Part shown: positions 49,227 through 59,942 of the stretch, in pieces | How positions within the stretch are numbered: position 1 is the stretch's first letter | Layout: every line of letters begins with the position of its first letter | NCBI GenBank assembly: GCA_037367405.1 | Contig: JAZKJV010003256.1 | Coordinates: forward strand, 1,364,001-1,428,000 | Source: Ottelia alismoides | Taxonomy: Eukaryota > Streptophyta > Magnoliopsida > Alismatales > Hydrocharitaceae | Direction of reading: 5' to 3' | Length of the DNA: 64,000 nt | Notes under the pieces: model-generated | What the model saw: only the letters and a program-made list of their open reading frames with translations | Database searches by the model: none | Told to the model about the DNA's origin: nothing | Program-made: the position numbers and the translations under genes

Positions 49227-50054
49227 TTGATAATGGAACTCTTGTCCAAAAACTCTTGCAGATCCAACCCCCCATTCCTTTCAAAAATGACCGAACACCC
49301 ATCAGAGCTATACTATGAAAATGAATTTGTCTCAGTTAGGCCCAAATCAACCAAATCCTCTTCTTTCAATAATCCTCCAACATTTGCAGGAGATTTTCAC
49401 CCGCGGATGAATTCGGCCTCCTCATTGAATTCTTACTCAAATCATCCAACCACACATAACCACCTACCATCTTGGACTGAACCACCTTATTCTCAGTTTC
49501 TCGCCAATGAAACATTTCAAAATCAAAATCCCTTTGAGTCTCATGACTGGCAGAGAAATCAAACCTTGACGAAAAGACATGCACTGAATGATCATCGGTA
49601 TTGGATTGACCATGATAGACCCCTCGTTAGACATGATACTCATACAGAGGACTGGACTGACCTCCTAGAAACACATAAACCCTGTATGCTGACTCTACAA
49701 TATCAAGGTCTGACCAATCATGATCAAAGGATTGAACTCCACTCAGATCAAATACACATGCCCGGACCATATGAGCAGTCTCCTTCTATTAATTTTGAGG
49801 AGAAATTTTCAGAAAATAATGATCATACGTCGGATATCCTAAGAAATTCTCCTCTCAGCACAAACGAGGAAATGGAAGATGAAATTATCAAACACACACC
49901 TACTGCTCCCATGATTGATCATGAACAGAATTTTGAGGATGATATTTTGAGGATAAATAAGAAATTCAATTCAATAGAGGATAGATTTCAAAAATTTACT
50001 GACCGATTAATTTCACTCTATGGGAGCTCGGACATAAAAATGAATGAGGAATAG
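49227..50054 (+). CDS. G2 ORF in gag position, 275 codons
   Basis: An uninterrupted 275-residue frame starting MIMELLSKNSCRSNPPFLSK. It is rich in Asn, Ser, His, Asp and Glu, with a C-terminal stretch (DDILRINKKFNSIEDRFQKF) that could form a coiled coil. I see no zinc knuckle or standard gag domain. Position between leader and protease suggests a gag-derived or replacement protein, but the sequence does not prove it. That it stays open while the protease nearby is broken is notable. The start was taken as the first ATG of the frame; no plant start context was decisive. Possible alternatives are a chance open frame, or an accessory ORF of Athila-like elements. Confidence 0.5.
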   Translation: MIMELLSKNSCRSNPPFLSKMTEHPSELYYENEFVSVRPKSTKSSSFNNPPTFAGDFHPRMNSASSLNSYSNHPTTHNHLPSWTEPPYSQFLANETFQNQNPFESHDWQRNQTLTKRHALNDHRYWIDHDRPLVRHDTHTEDWTDLLETHKPCMLTLQYQGLTNHDQRIELHSDQIHMPGPYEQSPSINFEEKFSENNDHTSDILRNSPLSTNEEMEDEIIKHTPTAPMIDHEQNFEDDILRINKKFNSIEDRFQKFTDRLISLYGSSDIKMNEE

Positions 50055-50331
50055 ATTGGATCTCATTTTGACAATTTTGAGTCAGAACATCAAATCCCCT
50101 ACTCATCGACGAAATAAACCACATCACCATATCACACACAAAATACCAAAAAAATCGGAATATTCGAAAATCACAAAAAAACGAAAATCTCGAAAAATAC
50201 ATAAAAATTGAAACTGAAGAAGATATGAAGAATTTGGATCTTGCTTTACGGGAAGCACTAGGAAAGAAATTGATTTTTGAACTTCCCCTTTTTAGGCAAT
50301 TGAACACTTACCTGACCTTAAAAGATTTTTA
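50055..50331 (+). other. G2 gap between ORF and protease
   Basis: An A-rich stretch (50100-50215) with no frame, then a short frame from 50225 (MKNLDLALREALGKKLIFEL) ending in a stop at 50330. It may be the remains of the gag C-terminus. Confidence 0.5.
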
Positions 50332-51539
50332 ATGGAAAAATTAACTATGAAAAAGTCAGGCAGGATTAGAACCAAGATCGAGAGACATATCTTGTCAATG
50401 GCCTCCTCCTTGGTGTTGAGGAGAAAAATCAAGAGCCGCATAGTGAAGCGGTTGCCCAGATTTGACTGTGAAATCAAAGACTCAATTTTCACCCATGCTC
50501 GAATTGATGACGATTCACCAATCAATATCCTCCCGACCTCTATATTTCATGAACTCAAACTTGGACCGATCAGGAAAGTACGAGATATTATTCAGTTGGC
50601 AGACCATCTATAAAGCGGCCGAGAGGAATCATTTCGGTTATCATGAATTTCCAAGGTGCTCCGCTCAAAGTAGAATTCACGATCATTGATATTGAGCATC
50701 AAGGAGAATTCACCCAGTCTCCAATCATTCTCGGAAAGCCATTCTTGGCATTGGCCAAGGCAATTATTGATTGTGAGACTCGGGAAATCAATTTCACCGC
50801 ATTGGAAGCACTTAGATCTGACCCTGTCTTTGAGGAACCACGATCTTCTGAGGAAACCCACGAAGTCCCCGACAGCCGCAACCATGAAGTGGTAGAAGAG
50901 CCCTCCCCCGATGCTACACCTGAGATAGCGGTTGTTGATGAGACTATTGGTTTAGAGACTCTCCCCAGTATTTTAATTCCCGCAGATCTCAAAATAGACA
51001 AATCCTTCTACTACGATCCTGAGACATATGCATGGTTGCATCTTGGAGCAACATTCTCTGAATACTTGGACCAAATCATCCCAAATCGAGAGTGCACCCA
51101 CATTCAGAAGACCAAGAATAAACAAATAAAATGCAAACCAACCAAGGAGAATAACTCTAATGGCTATTCATCTGGATACTCAAGTGAACCGACACCTTCA
51201 CGAAGAAAGAAAAGGAGAGTTACCTTTGACCTTTCGGAAGATGAATCAACTGGTGATCCCTCATCAGGTCCGGAAAAGGTAGTCTACATGAGTGAAGTCT
51301 ATTCAGTAGCTCTAAAGCCATATCTTCGCAAGGATCCAAAATTCAATTCTCGTTGGACAACTCTCGTTCCTAACTACTACTTATCCAAAGCTGATGCTCC
51401 TGCACTCTTCAAGTACACTGGAATTATTTCTTATGAGCTGACTGAAACCGGTGCTTCTGAGTATTCATCTGAGGACAAACCGCTTGATCCCAAGAAGGAA
51501 CGGATTCTGAGGAAACAACTGAAGAAACAAAAGACATGA
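50332..51539 (+). pseudogene. G2 retropepsin region, frameshifted, with acidic C-terminal extension
   Basis: Two adjacent frames. The first (50332-50613) carries FTHARIDDDSPINILPTSIF and IQLADHL, the Athila-type aspartic protease N-half. The active-site triad, normally D-T/L/S-G, reads D-D-D-S, so the key Gly is gone. A one-base loss just after 50610 moves to the second frame, which continues RGIISVIMNFQGAPLKVEF and PIILGKPFLALAKAIIDCET, the C-half 'ILGRPFLATARALID' motif. Beyond the protease it runs about 240 residues, acidic and Ser-rich, with a basic RRKKRRV patch near 51206-51226, to a stop at 51537-51539. No reverse transcriptase follows. Confidence 0.85.
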
Positions 51540-51550
51540 ATACTTAGAGT

Positions 51551-51751
51551 ATGTCCACTTTCAAATACTATTCCTCTGAGGATAACTCTGATGATGGATA
51601 TCTTTCTTCTGACTCAAACACTTCATCTACTATCCATCATGATTTTTCTGAGGATGACACTGATAATAGTTGGGAATCATATGCTTCATCTCCGTCTCAT
51701 CATTACGACCCACCGCAGGCTCACAAGAAGATCAGCCAAAAACTGCCTTAA
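51551..51751 (+). CDS. G2 short acidic Ser-rich ORF, 66 codons
   Basis: MSTFKYYSSEDNSDDGYLSS opens a 66-residue frame rich in Ser and Asp, in a different frame from the preceding extension. Its composition (SSEDNSDD, FSEDDTDNSWESY) continues the style of the upstream extension (SSGYSSEP, LSEDESTG), so it may be the same ORF displaced by a small indel rather than a separate gene. No known domain. Confidence 0.35.
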   Translation: MSTFKYYSSEDNSDDGYLSSDSNTSSTIHHDFSEDDTDNSWESYASSPSHHYDPPQAHKKISQKLP

Positions 51752-51810
51752 TCATCGGCTACCCACCCTCCCTCACGACCACATCGGTTTCCTTGTACAG
51801 CTTCTTCCTC

Positions 51811-52066
51811 TACTTAGGCCATGGCCTAAGTATGGGGGGATCGATGCCATCTGTATATACCATCCTTCTCATCACTCCACTTCCACCCTTCTTCTATACT
51901 TAGGCTGACCAAAGCCTAAGTATAGGGGGAACCGTCATCCACCTGTATATACTCTCCTCATATCTCGACCGCTTTTCTTTTCCCCTCCCTTACGCATAGC
52001 CCAAGCTATGTCTTCTTTCCGCTTCTTGTGCTCTGAGGACATAACACTCGCTAAGTATAGGGGGGT
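51811..52066 (+). repeat. G2 hairpin array with PPT-like motifs
   Basis: First hairpin 51811-51832 is a perfect 22-base palindrome, followed by a G run. The second, 51894-51925, has 13 of 13 stem pairs and a 6-base loop, followed by GGGGGA. The third block (51994-52066) has a short stem CATAGC/GCTATG and ends CTAAGTATAGGGGGG. Each is followed by 'ctgtatatac' or a close form. The wording matches the polypurine tract beside the 3' LTR and the arrays in G1 on the other strand. Confidence 0.85.
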
Positions 52067-53351
52067 CTGTGTATATACTTCGTATATATTTTACCCATAT
52101 CTCGTACTTTCACGTAAGTCTATATGTATTTACGGGGTGGGTAATCTTTCAAAAAACACACAACAAAAAAAGGAAAAAGAAGAGTTTTTCTACTAACACT
52201 ACCCAAAACTTTTGAAAAAAATTGGCTTCTTATTTCATTTTTGAAAAAAAAAATCCCTTGCATAAAAAATGTGTCTGCATTTCACACACCTGCACTTCAT
52301 CCAACATCGCATTCATTTGCGTCTGTGAAAAGTCATTGGGTTCTGAACTAAGTTATGAGTAGAAACCGAGAGTGGTCTGGACTTGACCTTAATCCACCTA
52401 ATTTTCAGAGGAACTTCATCGAGAAATAGGATTTTAAGAGCTTCAGGTCTTTTAACTTAATTCTTTAAGTTCCACATGACAATGTGCAGCGTTTGACTCT
52501 TAGTGTCTATCCTGGTCTCTTCATTTTGGGTACAACTCTAGAATAGGGAATTAATTTGTGCTCTCGCACTATGCACTTAGCTGAACTCAGACGGGATTTT
52601 GGAAGACTGTGTGAGTCTCTTTTCTGGTAGCGTGGAAATCTAAAGATCGGAGTATGGGTTGAAATAAAGCGTCGGAAAAGGGATGGACTGCTGGACACAA
52701 TTTTTTCTAAGACCCCAAAAATGTACGGAACAAAAAGATTCTATATCCGTAGGGGCACAACAAGATCCAAGCAGAACCACCAAAAATTCCAAATACAAAG
52801 AAGCATTCTACCAAATAAAATCTGACCAAAAAAAGGTCCAAGCTTCAAGAAAACCTGCAAATCTTGGTGGAGACTCGGCTACACTAGCTATCTTCACAAG
52901 GAGAGGTGACTACACTGGCCACCCTCCAGTTCTTTTCCCCTTCTTCTAACTTCTCCCTAATTCGATTGTGAACACAACGCGACATACCTTAGAAGTAAAT
53001 ACCTGACTCCTCGAGGATGAGTTACTAGAGAGGAGAGGAGCATGGTAATCCGGCATTCTAGATGGGAAGAGCTAAAACCCTTCACACACATGAGTCAGTT
53101 ATTCAATGTTCACAGGGATACTTTGGGAAGAGGATTGATCTAATATGACTTCTGAGCCGAAACTGTGACAATGATGTGTAGAACTTGAGGGCTGTTAATT
53201 TTAAAATTCTAAGTCTCACAGAAGTTCCGCCACACTATTAATCCAAAGGTCGAGTTTAGATTCATTTTCACCTTCAGCTCATGGTCTTGGTATGGAACCC
53301 AATCTCATTTCACCTCATGGCATTTCTTTTTGATGCTCAGGGACGAGCATG
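52067..53351 (+). other. G2 3' interior, non-coding
   Basis: Contains A-rich TTTTGAAAA words (52205-52255) like those in G1, and stretches shared with G1/G' such as 'gggtacaactct' and 'ctcgaggatgagttac'. No supported gene. Confidence 0.6.
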
Positions 53352-53368
53352 GTTTAAGTATAGAGGGA
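53352..53368 (+). other. G2 polypurine tract
   Basis: GTTTAAGTATAGAGGGA directly before the TGATGAATC start of the 3' LTR. It shares AGTATAG with the hairpin array motifs. Confidence 0.75.
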
Positions 53369-54227
53369 TGATGAATCTCGGATTCATCGCTCTAAGTCTC
53401 ATCTATTTAGCTCAAATCCCTCAAAATCAACAGCATTTCTGCATCTATTCTGCATAATTAGAATTCATGCATGTTTTCATAAGAATTGCATTTTATCCAT
53501 AATTTTTGCACAAAATAAGAAGCAAAAAATCCAAGCCAAACTGACCTGTAAATAGCCTAATTTCCCGGATTTTTAACTCCTCCATGCTAACTTCGAATGA
53601 CATAAAACCACCTCCACTGTGTACATATCACTAACAAGAATAAATGAAAAATACAAAAAAATAATTAACTCAGATAAGTGGACCAAAAACCCAAACCCTA
53701 GTTTCAGGATTTTCAGACTAAAAGTCCCATATCTTCTCCATCCAGTGTCCAATTTGATCCTACTCACTTTTGAACTAATGTACATTCAATTACCTTCAAA
53801 ACAAGACCAAGTTCAAGTGAATCGGAGCTCGTATGTGAAAATTGGGTTTTGTGCCTCTTTTGTACATTGTATATTTTAGCGGTTTTCGACCCGTATTTTA
53901 TGTATATATTTTCTTATTAATAAAATTCCAAAAAATTAGATTTAGATGTCTTTTATTTATCTTTGATTTTTCCATATTTTTGCGGATTTTTATCGGGTTT
54001 AAAAATGACAAAAAAGTAGAAAACCTAAAAATCAAGGTATTCTATGTACATGGGATACCCCAAAAATTCACTTTGCACATTTGATCGATTTTGGTTTTGA
54101 CGTCTTCATGAAAGTTGTAGATCTCATCGAGACGAGCATTTTTCGTGAATGAACTTTTTTGATCCAAGGTCATTTACTATTTTTTTATCGATTTTGCAAA
54201 ATCTTTTTCAATGGAATTTTCTGGTGC

Positions 54228-54262
54228 TGACACGTGGCAGCACCTGGTGCTGCCACGTGTCA
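54228..54262. promoter_or_regulatory. 35-bp palindrome with two CACGTG boxes in G2 U3
   Basis: Two perfect 17-base arms around a single centre base (54245). Each arm holds CACGTG (54231-54236 and 54254-54259), the plant G-box core bound by bHLH and bZIP factors. S1 carries a degraded counterpart at about 11498-11535. Confidence 0.6.
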
Positions 54263-54319
54263 TCATTTTTAGGTTTTTTATTATTCGATTTATTAAAAAA
54301 ATTTAAATTAAAACCTCAG

Positions 54320-54392
54320 CACGTGCGTCGCACGTGCCTGGGGGCACGTGCTTCGCACGTGCCCCATCCCTTCCTCCCTTCATCGCCACGTG
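54320..54392. promoter_or_regulatory. Cluster of CACGTG motifs in G2 U3
   Basis: CACGTG at 54320, 54331, 54345, 54356 and 54387, the first four as two close pairs. They lie about 200-270 bases before the TATA-like box. Looser pairs recur after the promoter at 55065-55240 and in the 5' LTR at 46816-46970. Binding is inferred, not shown. Confidence 0.45.
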
Positions 54393-56258
54393 GCGTGCTC
54401 TCGGCCGTTCGATCAGCGGCCGATCGAATGGCCGCTGTGCGTCGTCCTCACTCGTGCCCCTTCCCCGAAACCTCCGCCCAACTGCCTCCGCAACTCTCGC
54501 ACCGGTCGCTCCGCTCCTCTTGCGCCGCCAACGAACTCCGATCATCTCACGCCTCCCAGCACCGGCTGCCCTACCCCTCCTACATATTAAAGGACTCCGA
54601 CACCCCCCCGATCCCTCATCCGCTGATACACATAGGCCACCCTCGCCGCGGTGACAGCGCCAGCGAGGTACCTTGGAGGCGAGATCCGAGCCACCTCTGG
54701 CTCATTGCACCCACGGTGAGTACCCCCCTCCGACCATTGCTGCTCCAGCTCCGCCCCTTGGCGTCGAGCCAACGACGACCGCCAACGACACTTTCATCTC
54801 CAACGCCGCCGACCACCTCTCCACCAATTTGCGCTACGCCGCCGATCGCCCACAACCTTTATCTTCGCCAACTGCCGCTCCTCCACCACCGACTTCGACT
54901 CCAACAGACCGCCCTTCACCGACAACCACTACGACTCCGCCATCTTCACCTTTGACGTTCATCTACGTCTCACCACCAGAGGCCCTCGACCGCCAGCCAG
55001 AGGCTCTACCGGCCCGCCTCCTCACCTCGACCTTCATCAGCCGGGCACGGAGCTAGAGACTCCCCAAGCACGTGCGAGGCATGTGCGTCGGGGGAAGACT
55101 TCTTCAGTACCCAAAGTTGCCCCAGGGGTCACGTGCTACGTACGTGATCCGCTGGGTTATTTGCAAGAGACTCCCCGACCATTTCCACATTTGCGCATTT
55201 GTCCAAGCCGCCCAAGGAGCACGTGCAAGGCACGTGCTACCTTGGCAATTTTGCAGAATGGCCCCCTCTATTGCTGGTAATTATATCTAGGTCCCCCACT
55301 GTTCTGCATTTTATTTTTATTTAATTTATATTGCATCTGTACCCCAGTGTTCCCACTTTTTTTGAACCTCTTCCGAGTCTTAGTTTATTTTCAAAAATAA
55401 CTTTTTGTTTGTCAATTAATTCTCTACATTTTGACATACTGTGGGTATTTTTGTGATTGATGGTTAATTAATAAATAATTGTTTTGTGGAAATTTACATA
55501 TTTTGTCCAGTCTGCGCTTTAAAATTCATATTTGATTAACCGTTGCTCTAAAAATCCCCAAAAAATCACATATTGAAGAGTTAATTGTTCTTGACATTAT
55601 GCCCAAAAAGAATTGCATTTGCATGCATAGTTTGCCCTGTAAAAATTATTTTGCATATTTCAGTGTTTAATTTTTAATAGGTATTAGATCTCACATTTTT
55701 GAGGTTTAGGATTTTTCTGAGATAAATCATCTAGTGAGAAATTAGATAATTTTGATCTTTGAAAACAAGTAGGTTTACTATTTATTATAATTAAATATTG
55801 GAATTCATTTTGTTTGCATTTAAAAATTCATAAAAAATTAATATTGCATCCAAAAATTCCAAAGAATTACAGTGCATTCATTTTGTCATAATTATCATCT
55901 CGGCCAAGTTTCATATTTTTCAGACATTGTTTGATGACAATTGATATTTTAGTCTCTAAAATAGGCCGAATTTGCATTTTGCATCCCTTATTGCATTGAA
56001 AAATCCCCAAAAAAGATCGTCTCGAAAACCGTGCATGAATTTTGATAGACATAATTCTAGGTTGTTCCTTTGCCTCCTTGTGATCGACCTTGGGACTTGC
56101 CCAAGTAAAATAAACATAAAACCACTTGATTGAAATTGAATAATATTTGTGGTTATTTCTTGACCGATTCCGATCGCCGCCTACAACGAACGACACATTG
56201 ATTTTCACTCACAAAAAATTAAAAGCAACTTCTTAACGCAGCGATTACGGACTTGTCA

Positions 56259-56263
56259 CTCAC
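56259..56263. repeat. G2 target duplication, right (CTCAC)
   Basis: Second copy of the G2 target site. The C3 LTR resumes immediately after it. Confidence 0.85.
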
Positions 56264-58050
56264 ATAGGCTGATATCTGACCGACCTCTTAATGCAGGTCC
56301 TCTGCATAGGAATAGAGATTCGGAGGTGTCAGATTAGTTAGGTCAAAGAGTTGACTTGACGAGATCGAGATAACCAAAGTCCTATATCGTATCCTGTCAC
56401 GATACATGCACGCATCCTCTGACCGGAGACAAATGTGTTACTATATGTCTGAGTATGTACATTTGGCAGACCAATAGGTTGATGACCTAACCAAGGTCTA
56501 TACACTGGTGCACTGGTGTGCATATAAGAGCATATGAGTAATACGATCTCTCAAAGGGATCATACAATTTCATTTACTGAACCGAAAGACATGAGCTCAC
56601 TCATGAGATATTGGGAAGAATCAAATTTTGTGTGCACGGTCGTCTCACTTTGGAAGCTTGACTGAATTTGTAGGTTTGATATATAGTTTTGGAAAGTATA
56701 TGATCAAGATGTAGGTATGATATATGCTTTTGGAAAGTATATGATCGGTACCAGCTCCCAATGATCAAATGAGAAACTTACTGATAAAACCCTGAAGTAG
56801 ACAATATAAAGTTGATCTAATACTTCGGGTTTATTCTGAGTCTTTCAGTATGCAGGATGTACAAGTGTTGGGAATACCTGAGGGTGATGTGATCATAAAC
56901 GATTGTCTAACCATGACGCTTCCATTCCTAGGGAGTGATGAAATGGGTCTAGATTTTAGTGACTCCTCTCAGTAGAGAAGTAATCTGATCTTGGTCCAAA
57001 TGTTGGACATTGATCTGAATGTGATTCAGATGCAACGAGAAGATTAGATTTGCGGTCCTGATTTAATCAAGCATCTATGGGAGGCCCGAGATCTGGATTT
57101 GAGATGTGATCTCAATATCCAAGTCACTATACATGGAACAATACAATCGCCCTGTCCTTATCTCCAAGTATCCACGGAGAAAGCGCATTATCCTTGAAAG
57201 AGTTCATGGATAATTTCATTGTTGATATATATATATATATCTAAGCTTCGAGAAAATTGATAATTAATTGTGATTTGATTTTTATGGATAATATGAATTT
57301 GATTCATACTATAAGGAGAGTTATCTGAGATAATTAAATGTGATTTAATTATCAAAGATATGAATAATGTGAATGTGATTCATGTTATTTGGGCACATGA
57401 GAAAAGTGATCCAAGATGATTAAATGTGATTTAATTATCATGGATATGAATAATATGGATAACACTATCCATATTAATCATATATATTATAAATGTGATT
57501 TATAATATATAAGAGAGAGCCGTATTGTTTTTTATATTTGTTGATTAATTGTTAATGTGAATGGGATTCACATTGAATGATTAATTGAGAAAATATAATT
57601 ACATTTAGTTTTGGGCTGTGAATGAGATTCACATTTTTTTCAATGGCTTGATTGATATTTTCCAAAAGGTAATTTGGAATTATTTTTTGTGAAAATTATT
57701 TTGACAAGAGTTATAGGAGATATCATGAGATAATGAGATCTCATGATATATCAATGAGATTGACCAAGTCCCCTCTAATAAGAGAGGACGGCTACAACTC
57801 CTCTAGAGGAGTAGAGTAGCCGTCCCCTCTTTTTAGGTTAGGACCATGGTCTTCTCATTATCCTATCTCTAGTCAAAAGTGATTTAATTTGAGATTATTA
57901 TATTGATGTTTCAATGATAATTAATTTAAATTAAATCACTTGTTGTTGTGTTTTACCAACAACAATCCTAGTCGCTGAAAGGGACACAATCAATCTCATT
58001 CGTTGATTGTGTGTTGTCCATGGATTGGGATCCATGGACTCCCAAAACCC

Positions 58051-58057
58051 TATATAA
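58051..58057 (+). promoter_or_regulatory. TATA box of C3 LTR
   Basis: TATATAA followed by a CT-rich run at about 58105-58130, in the same position as the C2 LTR box. Confidence 0.6.
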
Positions 58058-58631
58058 GAAGAGGCACCCCTTGCTCTTCTAGACACTTGAGATCAATGAA
58101 TGCTCTCTCTCTCTCTTTCTCTCTACACGCCTACTCTCTCTATCTCTCATGTGGCCGTCCACCATGGATGCCCTAGCGAAATCCTCAATCGCCGCAGCGT
58201 CGTCGTTATGCTGCCCGACCGTTTGCTCGTGGATCTCTGTCTACTTTGACGTGCCTTGCTTGTGAAGAAGACATCGTATCTTGTTTGTCGAGATCTGAAG
58301 ATCCATGGCTTGGATCATCAACATGGATTGTGAGAAGCACGCATCTCATCCACACGCTCGCAAGCGTCTCCTCCGTCGGATCGGACTTGAGACAGGAGGT
58401 CTCTTTGTTTAGAGACTCGATCGCAACCACGCTTCAAGAGGTAATCATATTACCTGTTTTTGGTTTAGACGAAACGATCCGAGAAGTGTTCTTGGATCAT
58501 GTGGTTTCGTCACATAGAAAATTTTAATTCCCGCTGCATCGAGCAACTAGTGCGACTAGTCGCTCCCGATTACATTCGATGCGATCATCACACTTACGTG
58601 ATGCGCTTGAGGATTTTTTCCATATCCTTCA

Positions 58632-58636
58632 CGGAC
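58632..58636. repeat. C3 target duplication CGGAC, right
   Basis: Exact copy of 45342-45346. G1 interior resumes after it. Confidence 0.9.
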
Positions 58637-59942
58637 TAGATATGTGTGATATGGGCATGGAGAAAAGCCGTAAAACCCGGCGAAGACGATGAAGCTCAAG
58701 ACCCAATATCACGACTCAAATGCAAATGATGAGGTAAATAAGGACGTGGGAGATAGAAGGACTCAGTGATGAAAACACACACACACACACACACTCTAGA
58801 CTGAAGACTCGAAGAATGAATGAAACACAGAAGGACTCAAAGTCACAATCAATACACCAAGCAAACCCCCGGTTTACCTACTCAATACAGTGGAGACCGA
58901 GACAGTCTTTTATCTTTTCAGTTTGAGAGTTAGGTGATCATTAAGAAGTTGTACACACCGCAGGCAGGCTTGGGATTGGGGCACTAACCATTAGCGTGTA
59001 CGTGAAAATAAGACACGCATACAAGGAGGGGGTTGCTCTCCCCAAGACAAGGAATCCATTACATTTTATTTTAGAGATCAAGTAGAGTTAGCAGTCCCGA
59101 TTTTATTTTGGTTATCATTTTTTTGTTTTTTTTTTTCAATGCACGAACCTAATGAGCTTCCAATTCCATTTACATCCTAGGTGAACAAAATCAGAGGGAG
59201 AAGGTCGAAAAAGCCATGCAAGTTGGAAATCGATGATGCATGCATAGTCAGAAGACTTATAGTGCTTCCCAGCTCTTTCCATATGGGATGCATAACCGAA
59301 TTGAAATCCTAACTATATGAGATACAATCAGATGAAATCGCCCTAGATGAGAATATATTATTACCGTGAATCACCATATTACAAAATTTGACTAAGTCCA
59401 AAACACGCTCTATAGGTACATGCAATGTTTATTAGGTGTTTGGCCTTAGTCTATCGAGCAAGCACATCCTAAGATAGGGCTTATTCACACAAAATAATAA
59501 AAATAAAAAGCATCAAAACCGTTGAGGCCCCCGAGGGAACAATCCCTCGGGCAATGGACCTCGGGAAGTCGAAGTGTGGAGAGTCCGAATTATTACAATT
59601 ATGTAATGTATCTTTCTCTCACATAAATATACATAATAATAAAAATACAAAAAAATGGAATGGTCTTAAAAAATTCTTCTCCATCCGCCCTTGTTGCTCT
59701 CTCCTATCTGTCGAGCAAGAAAGGCTGACTCCGCCTTACTCGGGTGCACCGGTCCTCCTAAGAGGTCCTCCTTCGCGCAACGGTCCTCGCATCAAAGACA
59801 AATAGAGGAGGTAGTCAGAATAGTCAACAATTAATATCAAATAATTAATGAAACATAAATACTGATAAAAATAAATACGCAATAAATGAATGGACAAGAG
59901 AAAAGAGCCATAACAAATTAAGCTCCAACAACATGATGTTGC
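58637..59942 (-). mobile_element. G1 leader region (5' interior)
   Basis: Minus-strand leader between the primer site and the C3 insertion. It holds an (AC)10 run at 58775-58794 and the 'gggagagcaacccc' stretch shared with the G2 leader. The frame 59554-59805 has no recognisable domain. No gene is supported. Confidence 0.75.

Larger units (their letters stand above)
45639..56258 (+). mobile_element. G2: complete non-autonomous Athila-like gypsy element
   Basis: Full structure: 5' LTR 45639-47993, tRNA-Asp primer site 47996-48013, leader, gag-position ORF 49227-50054, broken retropepsin 50332-51539, acidic ORF 51551-51751, hairpin array 51811-52066, polypurine tract, 3' LTR 53369-56258, target duplication CTCGC/CTCAC. 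The protease wording (NILPTSIF, IQLADHL, PIILGKPFL) and tRNA-Asp primer site point to the Athila lineage. There is no reverse transcriptase, RNase H or integrase in the 5.4 kb interior. It is nested in C3, which is nested in G1. Confidence 0.9.
53369..56258 (+). repeat. G2 3' LTR (about 2.89 kb)
   Basis: Starts TGATGAATCTCGG and ends GGACTTGTCA, followed by CTCAC. It includes a U3 segment (53873-54558) absent from the 5' LTR, with a 35-base palindrome (54228-54262) and clustered CACGTG motifs, then TATTAAAG at 54585-54592. GC-rich open frames (54149-55056) are not conserved between LTRs. Confidence 0.9.
45347..58631 (+). mobile_element. C3: copia solo LTR, split by G2
   Basis: Parts 45347-45638 and 56264-58631 join into one copia LTR of about 2.66 kb, starting TGTTGGATATG and ending CATATCCTTCA, with perfect CGGAC target duplications. 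It matches 3542-6150 in the same orientation. No copia interior is present, so the parent element was lost by LTR-LTR recombination. It has a TATA box at 58051-58057, a (CT)n run after it, the U5 hairpin at 58541-58565 and an (AT)8 run at 57225-57240. The frame 58246-58527 is LTR sequence, not a gene. Confidence 0.95.

Noticed and set aside
54149..54955. 268-codon open frame in G2 3' LTR
   Set aside because: It starts in U3 and runs over the TATA-like box and leader. Composition is that of the GC-rich LTR and it has no counterpart in the 5' LTR.
58775..58794. (AC)10 run as a functional element
   Set aside because: Ordinary microsatellite; also the (AT)8 run at 57225-57240.
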